Origin: Pseudomonadota bacterium
GTDB lineage: Bacteria; Pseudomonadota; Gammaproteobacteria; Acidiferrobacterales; Sulfurifustaceae
DNA: 7,021 nt
Assembly (NCBI GenBank): GCA_020354085.1
Contig: CP070641.1
Location: 1,960,373-1,967,393, forward strand
Direction: 5' to 3'
In this document: piece after piece, positions 1 to 5,987 of the stretch
Position numbering within the stretch: position 1 is the first letter of the stretch
Layout of the letters: every line of letters starts with the position of its first letter
Program-made: the position numbers and the translations under genes
Notes under the pieces: model-generated
The model's input: the letters and a program-made list of their open reading frames with translations, nothing else
What the model was told of the DNA's origin: nothing
Database searches by the model: none

Positions 1-902
1 TCATCGCACGCAAGGACGCAGCCGACAAGCTCGCCGGCACGCGGGCCGCAGCGGTGATCGCGCCGCGCGCCGTATTGCTACAAGGCGCGCGCGCCGGGCT
101 GTGCGTGCTCGCGGCCGATGATCCGGAGATCGCCTTCATTCGCAGCCTAGAGCTGCTCTATCCGGTAGCCACGTATACGGCGGGCGTCGAGCCTGGCGCA
201 CATGTCGATGCGAGCGCGCAGGTCGGTGCCGGTAGCCGTATTGCTGCCGGAGCCACTTTGGGCCAGCGTGTCAAAGTTGGCCGCGAGTGCGTCATCCACG
301 CAGGTTGCTACCTCGGCGATGACGTCGAGGTCGGTGACCGTTGCACGCTGCACCCTAACGTCGTTCTCTATCACGGTACCGTACTGCGCGAGAACGTGGT
401 GGTTCACGCCGGCAGCGTCATCGGCGCGGATGGCTACGGTTACAAGCAACGCCAAGGTGTGCACGTGAAGTTTCCGCAAGTCGGGCGGGTGCTGATCGAG
501 CGCGACGTCGAGATCGGCGCCAACACTTGCATCGATCGCGCCGCGCTCGGTTACACGGTGATCGGCGAGGGCACCAAGATCGACAACCACGTGCACATCG
601 CGCACAACGTCAAGGTCGGCAAGGGCGTATTGATCCTCGGCCAGACCGGCATCGGCGGCTCGGCGGTGATCGAGGACTACGCGATCCTCGCGTCGCAATC
701 GGGGATTTCCGATCACGTGCGCATCGGCAGCCGCGCCGTGGTCTTGGCCCAGGCCGGCGTGATCGGCGACATTGCACCGGGGGCCCAGGTGATCGGCTTT
801 CCGGCCGCCGACCGGCGCGAAGCACTCAAAGAGATGGCTACCCTGCGGCGTTTGGCGGAACTCTACAAGCCGCTCAAGGCGCTTGTAGATCGATCGAAGT
901 AG
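1..902 (+). CDS. lpxD: UDP-3-O-(3-hydroxyacyl)glucosamine N-acyltransferase (LpxD), 5' truncated by window edge
   Basis: LpxD transfers a 3-hydroxyacyl chain from acyl-ACP to the 2-amino group of UDP-3-O-acylglucosamine, the third step of lipid A synthesis, in the cytoplasm. The frame is open from the window edge (first full codon at 3), giving 299 visible residues. The E. coli enzyme has about 341, so roughly the first 40 residues, part of the uridine-binding domain, lie outside. A GTG at 54 is internal, because LpxD-like sequence continues upstream of it. Visible residues from about 60 to 250 are left-handed beta-helix hexapeptide repeats of the V-x-I-G type. The signature GADGYGY is followed by CIDRAALG and then IAHN, whose histidine (visible residue 201, codon at 603) matches the catalytic base of the family. 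A helical tail (RREALKEMATLRRLAEL) closes the protein. The gene ends 7 bases from the stop of the convergent aldolase gene, and no fabZ or lpxA follows, so this may be a second or relocated copy. Family assignment is secure; whether it is the main lpxD is not. Confidence 0.9.
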   Translation, partial: IARKDAADKLAGTRAAAVIAPRAVLLQGARAGLCVLAADDPEIAFIRSLELLYPVATYTAGVEPGAHVDASAQVGAGSRIAAGATLGQRVKVGRECVIHAGCYLGDDVEVGDRCTLHPNVVLYHGTVLRENVVVHAGSVIGADGYGYKQRQGVHVKFPQVGRVLIERDVEIGANTCIDRAALGYTVIGEGTKIDNHVHIAHNVKVGKGVLILGQTGIGGSAVIEDYAILASQSGISDHVRIGSRAVVLAQAGVIGDIAPGAQVIGFPAADRREALKEMATLRRLAELYKPLKALVDRSK

Positions 903-909
903 GAAAGCG

Positions 910-2886
910 CTAGATCACCCGATCATTGCCGCCATCGACGGGAATCTGCGCCCCAGTGGTCTTGGAAAATAGCGGCCCGCAAAGCTCCGCGGCCAGCTCG
1001 GCCACGTCGCGACTCGTGACCTCGGTACGCAACAGGTTCTTGGTCTTGTATTGCGCCACGTTCATACCGTAGTGCGCGGCGCGCGCCGCCAGTACCTCCT
1101 CGGTCCACACACCGGTGTCGAATACCGCGTCGGGGTGCAGCGTATTGACCCGGATGCGGTCCGCGCCCCACTCGAGGGCCGCGACGCGCCCCAACTGGGT
1201 AAGCGCCGCTTTCGACGCGGAATAGGCCGCCGCACCCGGACCGGGTGCCGGGACGTTCTTGGAACCCATGATGACGATACGAGCGCCGTGTACGGCGAGC
1301 CTGAGCAGCGGATGCGCCGCGCGCAGCAAGGCGAGGTTCGCGTTCAAATTGACGTCGAGTACACGTTGCCATTCGTTGTCGGTAAGCTCGGCAATGCGTT
1401 TACCGCCGGGAAAGATACCGGCATTAAGAATCAGCATATCGAGGCCGCCGAAGGCCGAGACCGTGCGCTGCAGGGCGTTCATCAGCTGTTTTCTATCCGT
1501 GACGTCACAGACAGTGCCGCAGTAGTCAGGCCGACGATGCAAAGACTTGATTGCCGGGTTGACGTCGAGCGCAGCCACCGCCGCGCCGCGTGCCAGCAAT
1601 GACTCGACACAGGCCTTGCCGATGCCGGAGGCAGCCCCGGTAATCAGCGCCACCTCGCCCAAGAACATCGGCGGTCTGCCACTCTTGCGCAGCTTGGCCT
1701 GTTCCAGATCCCAATACTCCATATCAAAGACGTCTCGCGCCGCAATCGGCCGATAACCGCCGAGCGCTTCGGCGCGCAGGATGATGTCGATCGTGTGGTC
1801 GTAGATGTCGCGCACGATGTGAGCGTCCTTGGCACTGTTGCCGGCGACCAGCAGCCCCAGCTCTGCGTCCAGAATCACGCGTGGTGCCGGATCGAGCATG
1901 GTCTTGGATTCACGCGCTCGCGGCGCATGTTGATCAAAGTAGACGCGGTAACGATCGCTATAGGCCGCGACGTCACGGCCCACCAACGGCCAAGGCTTGG
2001 TGCGGATCACATGGTCAGGTGTGGCCGGACCCTGTTGTGAAATCTTCGCCACGTCGGTGCGCCGGCAAAAGCCCGTCGCCTTTCCGCTTGTTTCCTGTGT
2101 CAAGATTAATGGGCGGCCGGCGGCGCGCGACAATTCGCCGCGCAAGCTCGCGATCATCAGGCTTGCCGCGTCTGTCGGGCCCGCCGGGCTAGCAGTCGGC
2201 ACCACGTCCCAGGCCTTATGCGTCTTAAGGTAGTCCTCGGCCTTGGTCACGAGCGCGATCATGCGTTCATAGGATTCGCGCGCGCTCGCGCCGAATGAGA
2301 AGATGCCGTGATTGAGCAGCACCATGCCGATGGTTTGCGGCCCGGCTTCACGCGCGAACTGTTCGGCACAATGTCGGGCAAGATCGAAACCCGGCATGAT
2401 GTAGGGCACGACGACTACACTGTCGCCATAAATCTCGCGCACGCGCGCTTCACCATTGGGTGTGTTGGTGACAGTGACCACGGCATCAGCGTGGGTGTGA
2501 TCGACATAATGGTGCGGCAAGATCGCGTGCAGAATCGCCTCGACCGAGGGCGTCGGTGCGGACATCTTCGTCATGTGGGTGCGCAACTCGTTGACCATTT
2601 GCGGATCGGATAGCTGCGGGAGCTTGGCGAGTGCGAGCAGATGGGCCATGCGTACCGGCGCGAAGCCGGCGCGATCGATGGTTTCCAAATCCCAGCCGCT
2701 GCCTTTTACATAGAGGATGTCCTCCTCGTCACCCAGGACGCTGCGCTCGCGCAGCTTCACCGAAGTGTTGCCACCGCCGTGAAGGACCAGGCGAGGTTCG
2801 CGCCCGAGCAGCCGCGAAGTGTAGACACGTAACCCAAGCTCGTCGGAGAACTCGGCAGCTTCCTTGTCATTCCAGAGGCTTTGCAT
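910..2886 (-). CDS. Bifunctional class II aldolase / short-chain dehydrogenase (RhaD/YuxG-like fusion)
   Basis: This 658-residue cytoplasmic protein has two enzyme domains. Residues about 15-380 are a class II (zinc) aldolase: phosphate-loop-like HGGGNTS at 36-42, KGSG at 61-64, likely catalytic Glu116, and zinc ligands His130 and His132 in HTHAD plus His193 in NHG. Residues about 408-655 are a short-chain dehydrogenase: TGAASGIG nucleotide loop at 416-423, Asp441 after the second strand (favouring NAD over NADP), NAG at 488-490, and catalytic Ser542, Tyr555 and Lys559 (YSASK). All key residues are present. Characterised relatives such as B. subtilis YuxG cleave L-rhamnulose-1-phosphate to dihydroxyacetone phosphate and lactaldehyde and then oxidise the aldehyde; fusions of this kind are usually 650-700 residues. 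No rhamnose or fucose isomerase, kinase or transporter is nearby, so the substrate here is unknown. The ATG at 2886 is the only sensible start, since no start codon occurs before the upstream in-frame stop; no clear Shine-Dalgarno is visible. A palindrome 28-44 bases upstream may control it. Confidence 0.88.
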   Translation of the reverse strand: MQSLWNDKEAAEFSDELGLRVYTSRLLGREPRLVLHGGGNTSVKLRERSVLGDEEDILYVKGSGWDLETIDRAGFAPVRMAHLLALAKLPQLSDPQMVNELRTHMTKMSAPTPSVEAILHAILPHHYVDHTHADAVVTVTNTPNGEARVREIYGDSVVVVPYIMPGFDLARHCAEQFAREAGPQTIGMVLLNHGIFSFGASARESYERMIALVTKAEDYLKTHKAWDVVPTASPAGPTDAASLMIASLRGELSRAAGRPLILTQETSGKATGFCRRTDVAKISQQGPATPDHVIRTKPWPLVGRDVAAYSDRYRVYFDQHAPRARESKTMLDPAPRVILDAELGLLVAGNSAKDAHIVRDIYDHTIDIILRAEALGGYRPIAARDVFDMEYWDLEQAKLRKSGRPPMFLGEVALITGAASGIGKACVESLLARGAAVAALDVNPAIKSLHRRPDYCGTVCDVTDRKQLMNALQRTVSAFGGLDMLILNAGIFPGGKRIAELTDNEWQRVLDVNLNANLALLRAAHPLLRLAVHGARIVIMGSKNVPAPGPGAAAYSASKAALTQLGRVAALEWGADRIRVNTLHPDAVFDTGVWTEEVLAARAAHYGMNVAQYKTKNLLRTEVTSRDVAELAAELCGPLFSKTTGAQIPVDGGNDRVI

Positions 2887-2913
2887 CGTCGTGCAGCTGG
2901 TCGGCGGAGCGAT

Positions 2914-2930
2914 GATGCTAGCCTAGCATC
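2914..2930. promoter_or_regulatory. 17-bp palindrome, candidate operator between divergent genes
   Basis: GATGCTAG-C-CTAGCATC is a perfect inverted repeat with 8-bp arms and one central base. It lies 28-44 bases upstream of the aldolase-dehydrogenase start and about 45 bases before the predicted -35 of the FKBP gene. No T-run follows it on either strand, which argues against a terminator. The symmetry and position suit a dimeric repressor or activator, most simply one that senses the aldolase substrate. No regulator gene is in the window, and I cannot assign a regulator family. Confidence 0.5.
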
Positions 2931-2974
2931 GGCGTGCACTTGGAACCAATGACGGTGTTCCGCGGGCAGTGTCT

Positions 2975-3004
2975 TTGCATTGATCTTTCGTCGCCTGGTA
3001 TGGT
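2975..3004 (+). promoter_or_regulatory. Candidate sigma-70 promoter with extended -10 for the FKBP gene
   Basis: TTGCAT (2975-2980) is separated by 18 bases from TATGGT (2999-3004). A TG one base before the -10 forms an extended -10 element (TGGTATGGT). The transcription start would fall near 3011, only about 5 bases before the ATG at 3016. That fits the lack of a Shine-Dalgarno there. The -35 match is weak (3 of 6). Confidence 0.4.
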
Positions 3005-3015
3005 TTCATCCGCCA

Positions 3016-3366
3016 ATGGCGAAGCACACCAACCCAAGCGGATTGGTCATCGAAGACCTGGTCGTCGGCAGCGGTCAGGAAGCGATGGGTCCCGGCCAGT
3101 TCATCACCGTGCACTACACGGGTTGGCTCGAAGACGGACGTGAGTTCGATTCCAGCCGTCGCCATGGCGAGCCGTTCGGGTTTCCATTGGGCTGCGGCTA
3201 TGTCATTCCGGGATGGGACGAGGGCATTGTCGGCATGCGCATCGGCGGCAAGCGCCGTCTAACGCTGCCGCCTAACCTCGGTTACGGTGACACCGGTGCC
3301 GGCCGTGCGGTCCCGCCCAACGCCACGCTGACCTTCGAGATCGAGCTGCTCGAGATCAGCGAGTAG
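3016..3366 (+). CDS. FKBP-type peptidyl-prolyl cis-trans isomerase, single domain, cytoplasmic
   Basis: This 116-residue protein is almost exactly one FKBP domain, a folding helper that isomerises Xaa-Pro peptide bonds. By alignment with human FKBP12, the pocket is complete: Tyr34 (VHYTG), Phe44 and Asp45 (EFDSS), Phe54, Val63 and Ile64, Trp67 (VIPGW), Tyr90 (YGDTG) and Phe107 (FEIELL). There is no signal peptide, membrane segment, dimerisation domain or IF (SlyD-type) insert, so it belongs to the short FKBP12-like cytoplasmic group. The frame could open at a TTG at 2980, but the 12 extra residues do not look like FKBP and would overlap the predicted promoter, so the ATG at 3016 is preferred. 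No Shine-Dalgarno precedes it. It is divergent from the aldolase gene and followed by 148 bases before the rhodanese gene, which has its own promoter. Its client proteins cannot be guessed from context. Confidence 0.93.
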   Translation: MAKHTNPSGLVIEDLVVGSGQEAMGPGQFITVHYTGWLEDGREFDSSRRHGEPFGFPLGCGYVIPGWDEGIVGMRIGGKRRLTLPPNLGYGDTGAGRAVPPNATLTFEIELLEISE

Positions 3367-3406
3367 CGATCGATCGGACCGTCGGGTCGTATGCCTCTCG
3401 CCACGC

Positions 3407-3430
3407 TTGTGCGCCGGCGGGCCCGCGCAA
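3407..3430 (+). terminator. Weak hairpin after the FKBP gene, possible terminator
   Basis: TTGTGCG (3407-3413) pairs with CGCGCAA (3424-3430), one pair being a wobble, around a GC-rich loop that can itself fold as GGC-GG-GCC. It lies 41 bases after the FKBP stop. Only a broken T-run follows (CTTGAAATTTC), so intrinsic termination would be inefficient. Confidence 0.25.
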
Positions 3431-3460
3431 CTTGAAATTTCTCCCTCGATCCCTACATAA

Positions 3461-3490
3461 TTCGCATCCATTAGAGAACGCTAATATACT
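3461..3490 (+). promoter_or_regulatory. Sigma-70 promoter for the rhodanese gene
   Basis: TTCGCA (3461-3466, 4 of 6 to consensus) is followed after 18 bases by TATACT (3485-3490, 5 of 6). The local sequence is clearly AT-richer than its surroundings. Transcription would start near 3497, leaving a short leader that carries the GGAG ribosome binding site at 3503-3506. Confidence 0.55.
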
Positions 3491-3514
3491 CATTGTTTCC
3501 TTGGAGAAAGCCGT

Positions 3515-3853
3515 ATGTACTGGAACGTAAAAGAGATTGATGCCCCGCAACTCGCAAGCTGGTTGCAAAACAAGGCCGATGACATCCATGTGATCGACGT
3601 GCGCCACATGAACGAGATCGCCATGGGCACTGTGCCGGGTGCGCGGCCCGTGCCGCTGCATACCCTGCCGCTCAAGCTCAGCGAGTTGGACCGCGCCAAG
3701 GATTTGGTGGTGATCTGTCGCAGCGGTGCCCGCTCGGCACAGGCGGCGGCCTTCTTGCAACAACAGGGATTCGAAAACGTTTACAACCTGCGCGGCGGCA
3801 TGATCGGTTGGGCTCAGAGTGGATTGCCGGCACGTGCCCCAGCGCTCAACTAG
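3515..3853 (+). CDS. Single-domain rhodanese-like sulfurtransferase, cytoplasmic
   Basis: This 112-residue protein is a single rhodanese domain. Such enzymes carry sulfur as a persulfide on an active cysteine and pass it to acceptors such as cyanide, thiols or proteins. The visible family marks are IDVR at 27-30, a degenerate A-M-G-x-x-P-G-A entry motif at 37-43, the active loop C-R-S-G-A-R from Cys68 to Arg73 followed by Ser74, and the closing pattern VYNLRGGMIGW near 89-99. The six-residue loop is of the sulfurtransferase size, not the longer Cdc25-phosphatase type. There is no signal peptide. The start is well supported: GGAG at 3503-3506 sits 8 bases before the ATG, downstream of a good promoter. 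The gene ends 29 bases before a strong terminator, so it is probably transcribed alone. It is similar in length to E. coli GlpE (108 residues), but the sequence is not close enough to give that name. The sulfur acceptor is unknown. Confidence 0.92.
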   Translation: MYWNVKEIDAPQLASWLQNKADDIHVIDVRHMNEIAMGTVPGARPVPLHTLPLKLSELDRAKDLVVICRSGARSAQAAAFLQQQGFENVYNLRGGMIGWAQSGLPARAPALN

Positions 3854-3882
3854 TCCTTCGCTGACACTCGTACTCTCAGAAT

Positions 3883-3910
3883 AGCCCGGCAACGCCGGGC
3901 TGTTTTGTTT
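3883..3910 (+). terminator. Rho-independent terminator after the rhodanese gene
   Basis: AGCCCGGC (3883-3890) and GCCGGGCT (3894-3901) form a perfect 8-bp stem with an AAC loop, followed by GTTTTGTTT. The stem can extend outward by a wobble and two A-T pairs. The T-run occurs only on the + side, so it stops transcripts coming from the rhodanese gene. It separates that gene from rsuA. Confidence 0.9.
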
Positions 3911-3940
3911 GGCCGCCTTCGTTGTCGATCCCATTCGCTG

Positions 3941-3946
3941 TACAGT
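3941..3946 (+). promoter_or_regulatory. Possible -10 element for rsuA (TACAGT)
   Basis: TACAGT matches TATAAT at 4 of 6 positions. A start about 7 bases later would fall on the rsuA ATG itself, giving a leaderless message; no Shine-Dalgarno precedes that ATG. No good -35 is seen at the right spacing (TTCGTT at 3918-3923 is poor), so the call is weak. A promoter is expected somewhere here because the terminator at 3883-3910 closes the upstream unit. Confidence 0.25.
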
Positions 3947-3952
3947 CGCGCG

Positions 3953-4654
3953 ATGCGACTCGATCGCTATCTAAGTCACGTCACCGACCTTACCCGAGCG
4001 CAAGCGCAGCGTTCGATTCGCTCCGGTGCCGTGATCGTCGACGGTGTCACCACCACTGATCCGGCTAGGCATTTGACGCCGAGCAATGCCGTCGTTCATA
4101 AAGGCGAGCGCCTATCGTGGCCGCAGCCCCGCTATTTCATGCTCCACAAACCGTCCGGTTACGTCTGTACGGCACGTGATGCGCGCCATCGCAGCGCGGT
4201 CGATCTGCTGGATGAGCCGCGTAAGCGCGATTTGCACTGCGTCGGCCGATTGGATCTCGACACAACCGGCCTTGTGCTCATCACCGACGATGGCGAATGG
4301 TCGCACGGCATCACCGCGCCGCGCCGTGCGGTCGAGAAGGTCTATCGTGTGACGCTCGCCGACATCTTGACCAAAGAAGCGGCACAGGTTTTATGTAGTG
4401 GTGTGCAACTGCGCGGAGAGCCGCAACCCTGTCGACCGGCCAAACTTGAAGCCTGCGGTCAAACGGAATGGCGAGTCACCCTCACGGAAGGCAAGTACCA
4501 TGAGGTCAAGCGTCTGTTTGCGGCGGTCGGAAACCACGTGCTGAGCCTGCACCGCGAGCGCATTGGTGCCGTACAACTCGACTCCGGGCTTGACGCTGGT
4601 GGCTACCGTCCGTTGGCTGCGCATGAAGTCGAGTGTTTGCGAGCAAAGTCCTGA
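3953..4654 (+). CDS. rsuA: 16S rRNA pseudouridine(516) synthase RsuA
   Basis: RsuA converts uridine 516 of 16S rRNA to pseudouridine during assembly of the small ribosomal subunit. The 233-residue protein matches the length and architecture of the 231-residue E. coli enzyme: an S4 RNA-binding domain at about 1-55 beginning MRLDRYLSH, a linker, then the catalytic domain. Shared landmarks include PRYFMLHKPSGYVC, the catalytic motif GRLDLDTTGLVL with Asp101 as nucleophile (Asp102 in E. coli), TDDGEWSH, EGKYHEVKRLFAAVGNHV and LHRERIG. Close similarity along the whole length favours RsuA over the paralogues RluB, RluE and RluF. The frame is open from 3905, but that extension lies over the upstream terminator and is not conserved, so the ATG at 3953 is chosen. 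It is a separate unit after the rhodanese terminator and runs tail to tail against a possible small gene whose stop begins 3 bases after its own stop codon. Confidence 0.93.
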   Translation: MRLDRYLSHVTDLTRAQAQRSIRSGAVIVDGVTTTDPARHLTPSNAVVHKGERLSWPQPRYFMLHKPSGYVCTARDARHRSAVDLLDEPRKRDLHCVGRLDLDTTGLVLITDDGEWSHGITAPRRAVEKVYRVTLADILTKEAAQVLCSGVQLRGEPQPCRPAKLEACGQTEWRVTLTEGKYHEVKRLFAAVGNHVLSLHRERIGAVQLDSGLDAGGYRPLAAHEVECLRAKS

Positions 4655-4657
4655 AAG

Positions 4658-4885
4658 CTATTTCGAGGCGTTGAGCCCGATGTTGCGCAGAAACTGAAGC
4701 CGAGCGGTTTGCACAGCAGCAGTCGGTTCGTTTGCGTTGGCCAGCGAAATAGCCCTTAGGCAGTCGGCGTGGTGCTCAGCTAATGCGGCACGCACCGCTT
4801 GGGCGTCGATTGCTTCCTGGGGTGGCCCGGATGCCACGAGGAGGCTCGGGCCAAGCGGTGTAATCCGTGCCGAGTGCGGAATCAT
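4658..4885 (-). CDS. Possible small hypothetical protein (75 residues)
   Basis: I do not recognise this frame. It fills most of the 335 bases between rsuA and the transporter gene and runs in the same direction as the transporter, 104 bases downstream of it. The protein is alanine-rich and mildly amphipathic in its second half, with no signal peptide, membrane segment or known motif. By hand count about 64% of third codon positions are G or C, and position 2 is the least GC-rich, as expected for coding DNA here. Against it, no Shine-Dalgarno precedes the ATG, and the frame stays open without a start codon up to about 4954, which could also mean a remnant of a longer gene. The opposite strand also has an open frame (4799-5011) with no better support. 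If none is real, 4655-4989 is spacer in which I see nothing else. Confidence 0.3.
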   Translation of the reverse strand: MIPHSARITPLGPSLLVASGPPQEAIDAQAVRAALAEHHADCLRAISLANANEPTAAVQTARLQFLRNIGLNASK

Positions 4886-4989
4886 GCGCAGCTGGCCGCT
4901 GCGCTCGTCGTGTGCCGAAACCGGCCCGAGCTTACCGTAGATGCTTCCATCGAATTAGAAACGCTAACCGATCAGCAGCTGCGGAAACT

Positions 4990-5811
4990 TCAAGAATCCT
5001 TCCTCTCGTAAAAACGCGGCGAGTCAGATGCCGCCTGCGCTTTGAGTTCGGCGGCGAGATTTGGTCCAAGATGGACGTCGATCAAACGGCGCATGAGATA
5101 AATGACAGGAATCAGCGCTATAGCCGCCGAGAGCTTGTAGCCATAGTTGACCGTACCGACGGCCATGAACAAGTCCGTCGGCCATTGCTGCGGGCCGATG
5201 ACAAATGCGATGTACAGCACCACGTAGCTGTCGACGAATTGCGAGATCGCGGTTGAGCCGGTGGCGCGCAACCAGACGTAGCGTTCGCCGGTGCGCCGCC
5301 GAATGTGGTGAAAAATGCTGACATCGATCAACTGACCGATCAAGAAAGCAGTGAGCGAACCACCGATGGTCCACAGCCCCTGCCCGAAGACGTAGGCGAA
5401 CGCGGTTTGCATGTTAGGTACGCCGTCTCGTGCGCCGATCTCGGTCCACCAGCCGGCCGGCGCTAACAGGATCGCCGCATAGGCGAAAACGAAGGCATAG
5501 ACGATGAGACCGACGGTCAGGAACGAAATGGCGCGCACGCCGCGCCGGCCGAAGTACTCGTTGATCACGTCGGTCATGATGAACACCACCGGCCACAGGA
5601 GTACGCCCGCAGTAAAGTTGAGCGAACCCTGTTGGCCGAACAACTGCCAGTTGAATGGCGGCAATCCAAGCGTGTCTTCGAGCGCGAAGATCTTGACGCC
5701 GATGAACTCAGCCATGATGGCGTTGCAGATAAAGAAGCCAGCCAACACCATGAGCAGCCGCGTCGCTCGGTTGTTTGTGGCTCCGGCCGGTTCGTAGGGG
5801 GACCAGGACAT
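4990..5811 (-). CDS. yhhQ: VUT/YhhQ-family queuosine precursor (preQ0/preQ1) transporter, inner membrane
   Basis: This family (COG1738, DUF165) brings 7-deazaguanine precursors of the tRNA base queuosine into the cell; E. coli YhhQ is the characterised member. From the ATG at 5811 the protein has 273 residues with about six hydrophobic helices, near 18-38, 65-81, 93-117, 148-166, 193-207 and 215-240. Family patterns visible are IMTDVINEYFG (78-88), FLIGQLIDVSIFHHIRRRTG (156-175), SQFVDSYVVLYIAF (190-203) and VNYGYKL (221-227), which align with equivalent stretches of YhhQ. E. coli YhhQ has only 221 residues; the extra length is mainly a loop between the first two helices (about 39-64), plus both tails. 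A TTG at 5838 would add nine residues with no family likeness, so the ATG is preferred, although neither has a clear Shine-Dalgarno. No queuosine synthesis gene is adjacent, which suits a salvage role, and I saw no preQ1 riboswitch pattern in the leader. Confidence 0.85.
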   Translation of the reverse strand: MSWSPYEPAGATNNRATRLLMVLAGFFICNAIMAEFIGVKIFALEDTLGLPPFNWQLFGQQGSLNFTAGVLLWPVVFIMTDVINEYFGRRGVRAISFLTVGLIVYAFVFAYAAILLAPAGWWTEIGARDGVPNMQTAFAYVFGQGLWTIGGSLTAFLIGQLIDVSIFHHIRRRTGERYVWLRATGSTAISQFVDSYVVLYIAFVIGPQQWPTDLFMAVGTVNYGYKLSAAIALIPVIYLMRRLIDVHLGPNLAAELKAQAASDSPRFYERKDS

Positions 5812-5905
5812 GGCGCTATGGCACGGTCGATTGGCCAACGTCGTGAAATCGGGCGACGGCGACCGACTGGGCCCCTACATGAGAGGTGTTTTGCACGGCG
5901 TCCCG

Positions 5906-5911
5906 AGTATA
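5906..5911 (-). promoter_or_regulatory. Possible -10 element for the transporter gene (TATACT)
   Basis: On the minus strand these bases read TATACT, 5 of 6 to the -10 consensus, inside a GC-rich region where such a match is uncommon. Transcription would start near 5899 and leave a leader of about 88 bases before the ATG at 5811. No convincing -35 is seen 16-18 bases upstream, so an activator may be needed or the call may be wrong. Confidence 0.3.
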
Positions 5912-5973
5912 CCGCCGCATCCCGGGCCGATCGTCCCGGTACACACTTTGGGGTTCGTACCCGGCGCCGGCCG

Positions 5974-5987
5974 GTCCCGCGCGGGAC
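5974..5987. repeat. Perfect 14-bp palindrome in the 5812-6311 gap
   Basis: GTCCCGC-GCGGGAC is a perfect palindrome lying about 65 bases upstream of the candidate transporter -10 (minus strand). Next to it are CCGGCGCCGG (5961-5970) and a looser dyad, CCCGGTAC (5935-5942) with GTACCCGG (5957-5964), matching at 7 of 8 positions. High local GC makes such dyads likelier by chance, so a regulatory role is only possible. Confidence 0.3.

Noticed and set aside
147..716. 189-residue minus-strand frame opposite lpxD
   Set aside because: It is antisense to a clearly conserved acyltransferase; its aspartate/valine/alanine-rich repeats mirror the hexapeptide-repeat codons, and it has no recognisable features.
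903..909. Terminator between lpxD and the aldolase gene
   Set aside because: Only 7 bases separate the two stop codons and no stem with a T-run spans them. Any termination signal would have to lie inside the opposite gene.
1051..1602. 183-residue plus-strand frame opposite the dehydrogenase domain
   Set aside because: It lies entirely over conserved motifs of the real gene, is arginine-rich, and has no ribosome binding site or known fold pattern.
4799..5011. Plus-strand frame ending with a plausible helical tail (ELETLTDQQLRKLQ)
   Set aside because: It overlaps the 3' end of the transporter gene, has no supported start, and is cysteine- and arginine-rich upstream. Only the last 20-odd residues look protein-like.
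5812..5899. preQ1 riboswitch in the transporter leader
   Set aside because: I looked on the minus strand for the short preQ1-I pattern (AGAGGTTC stem and an A-rich tail pairing) and did not find it. A different class cannot be excluded without a covariance search.
5951..5964. GGGTTCGTACCC as a tRNA T-arm
   Set aside because: It folds as a 4-bp stem with a 4-base loop, not a 5-bp stem with a 7-base TTCRA loop, and no acceptor or anticodon arms fit around it.
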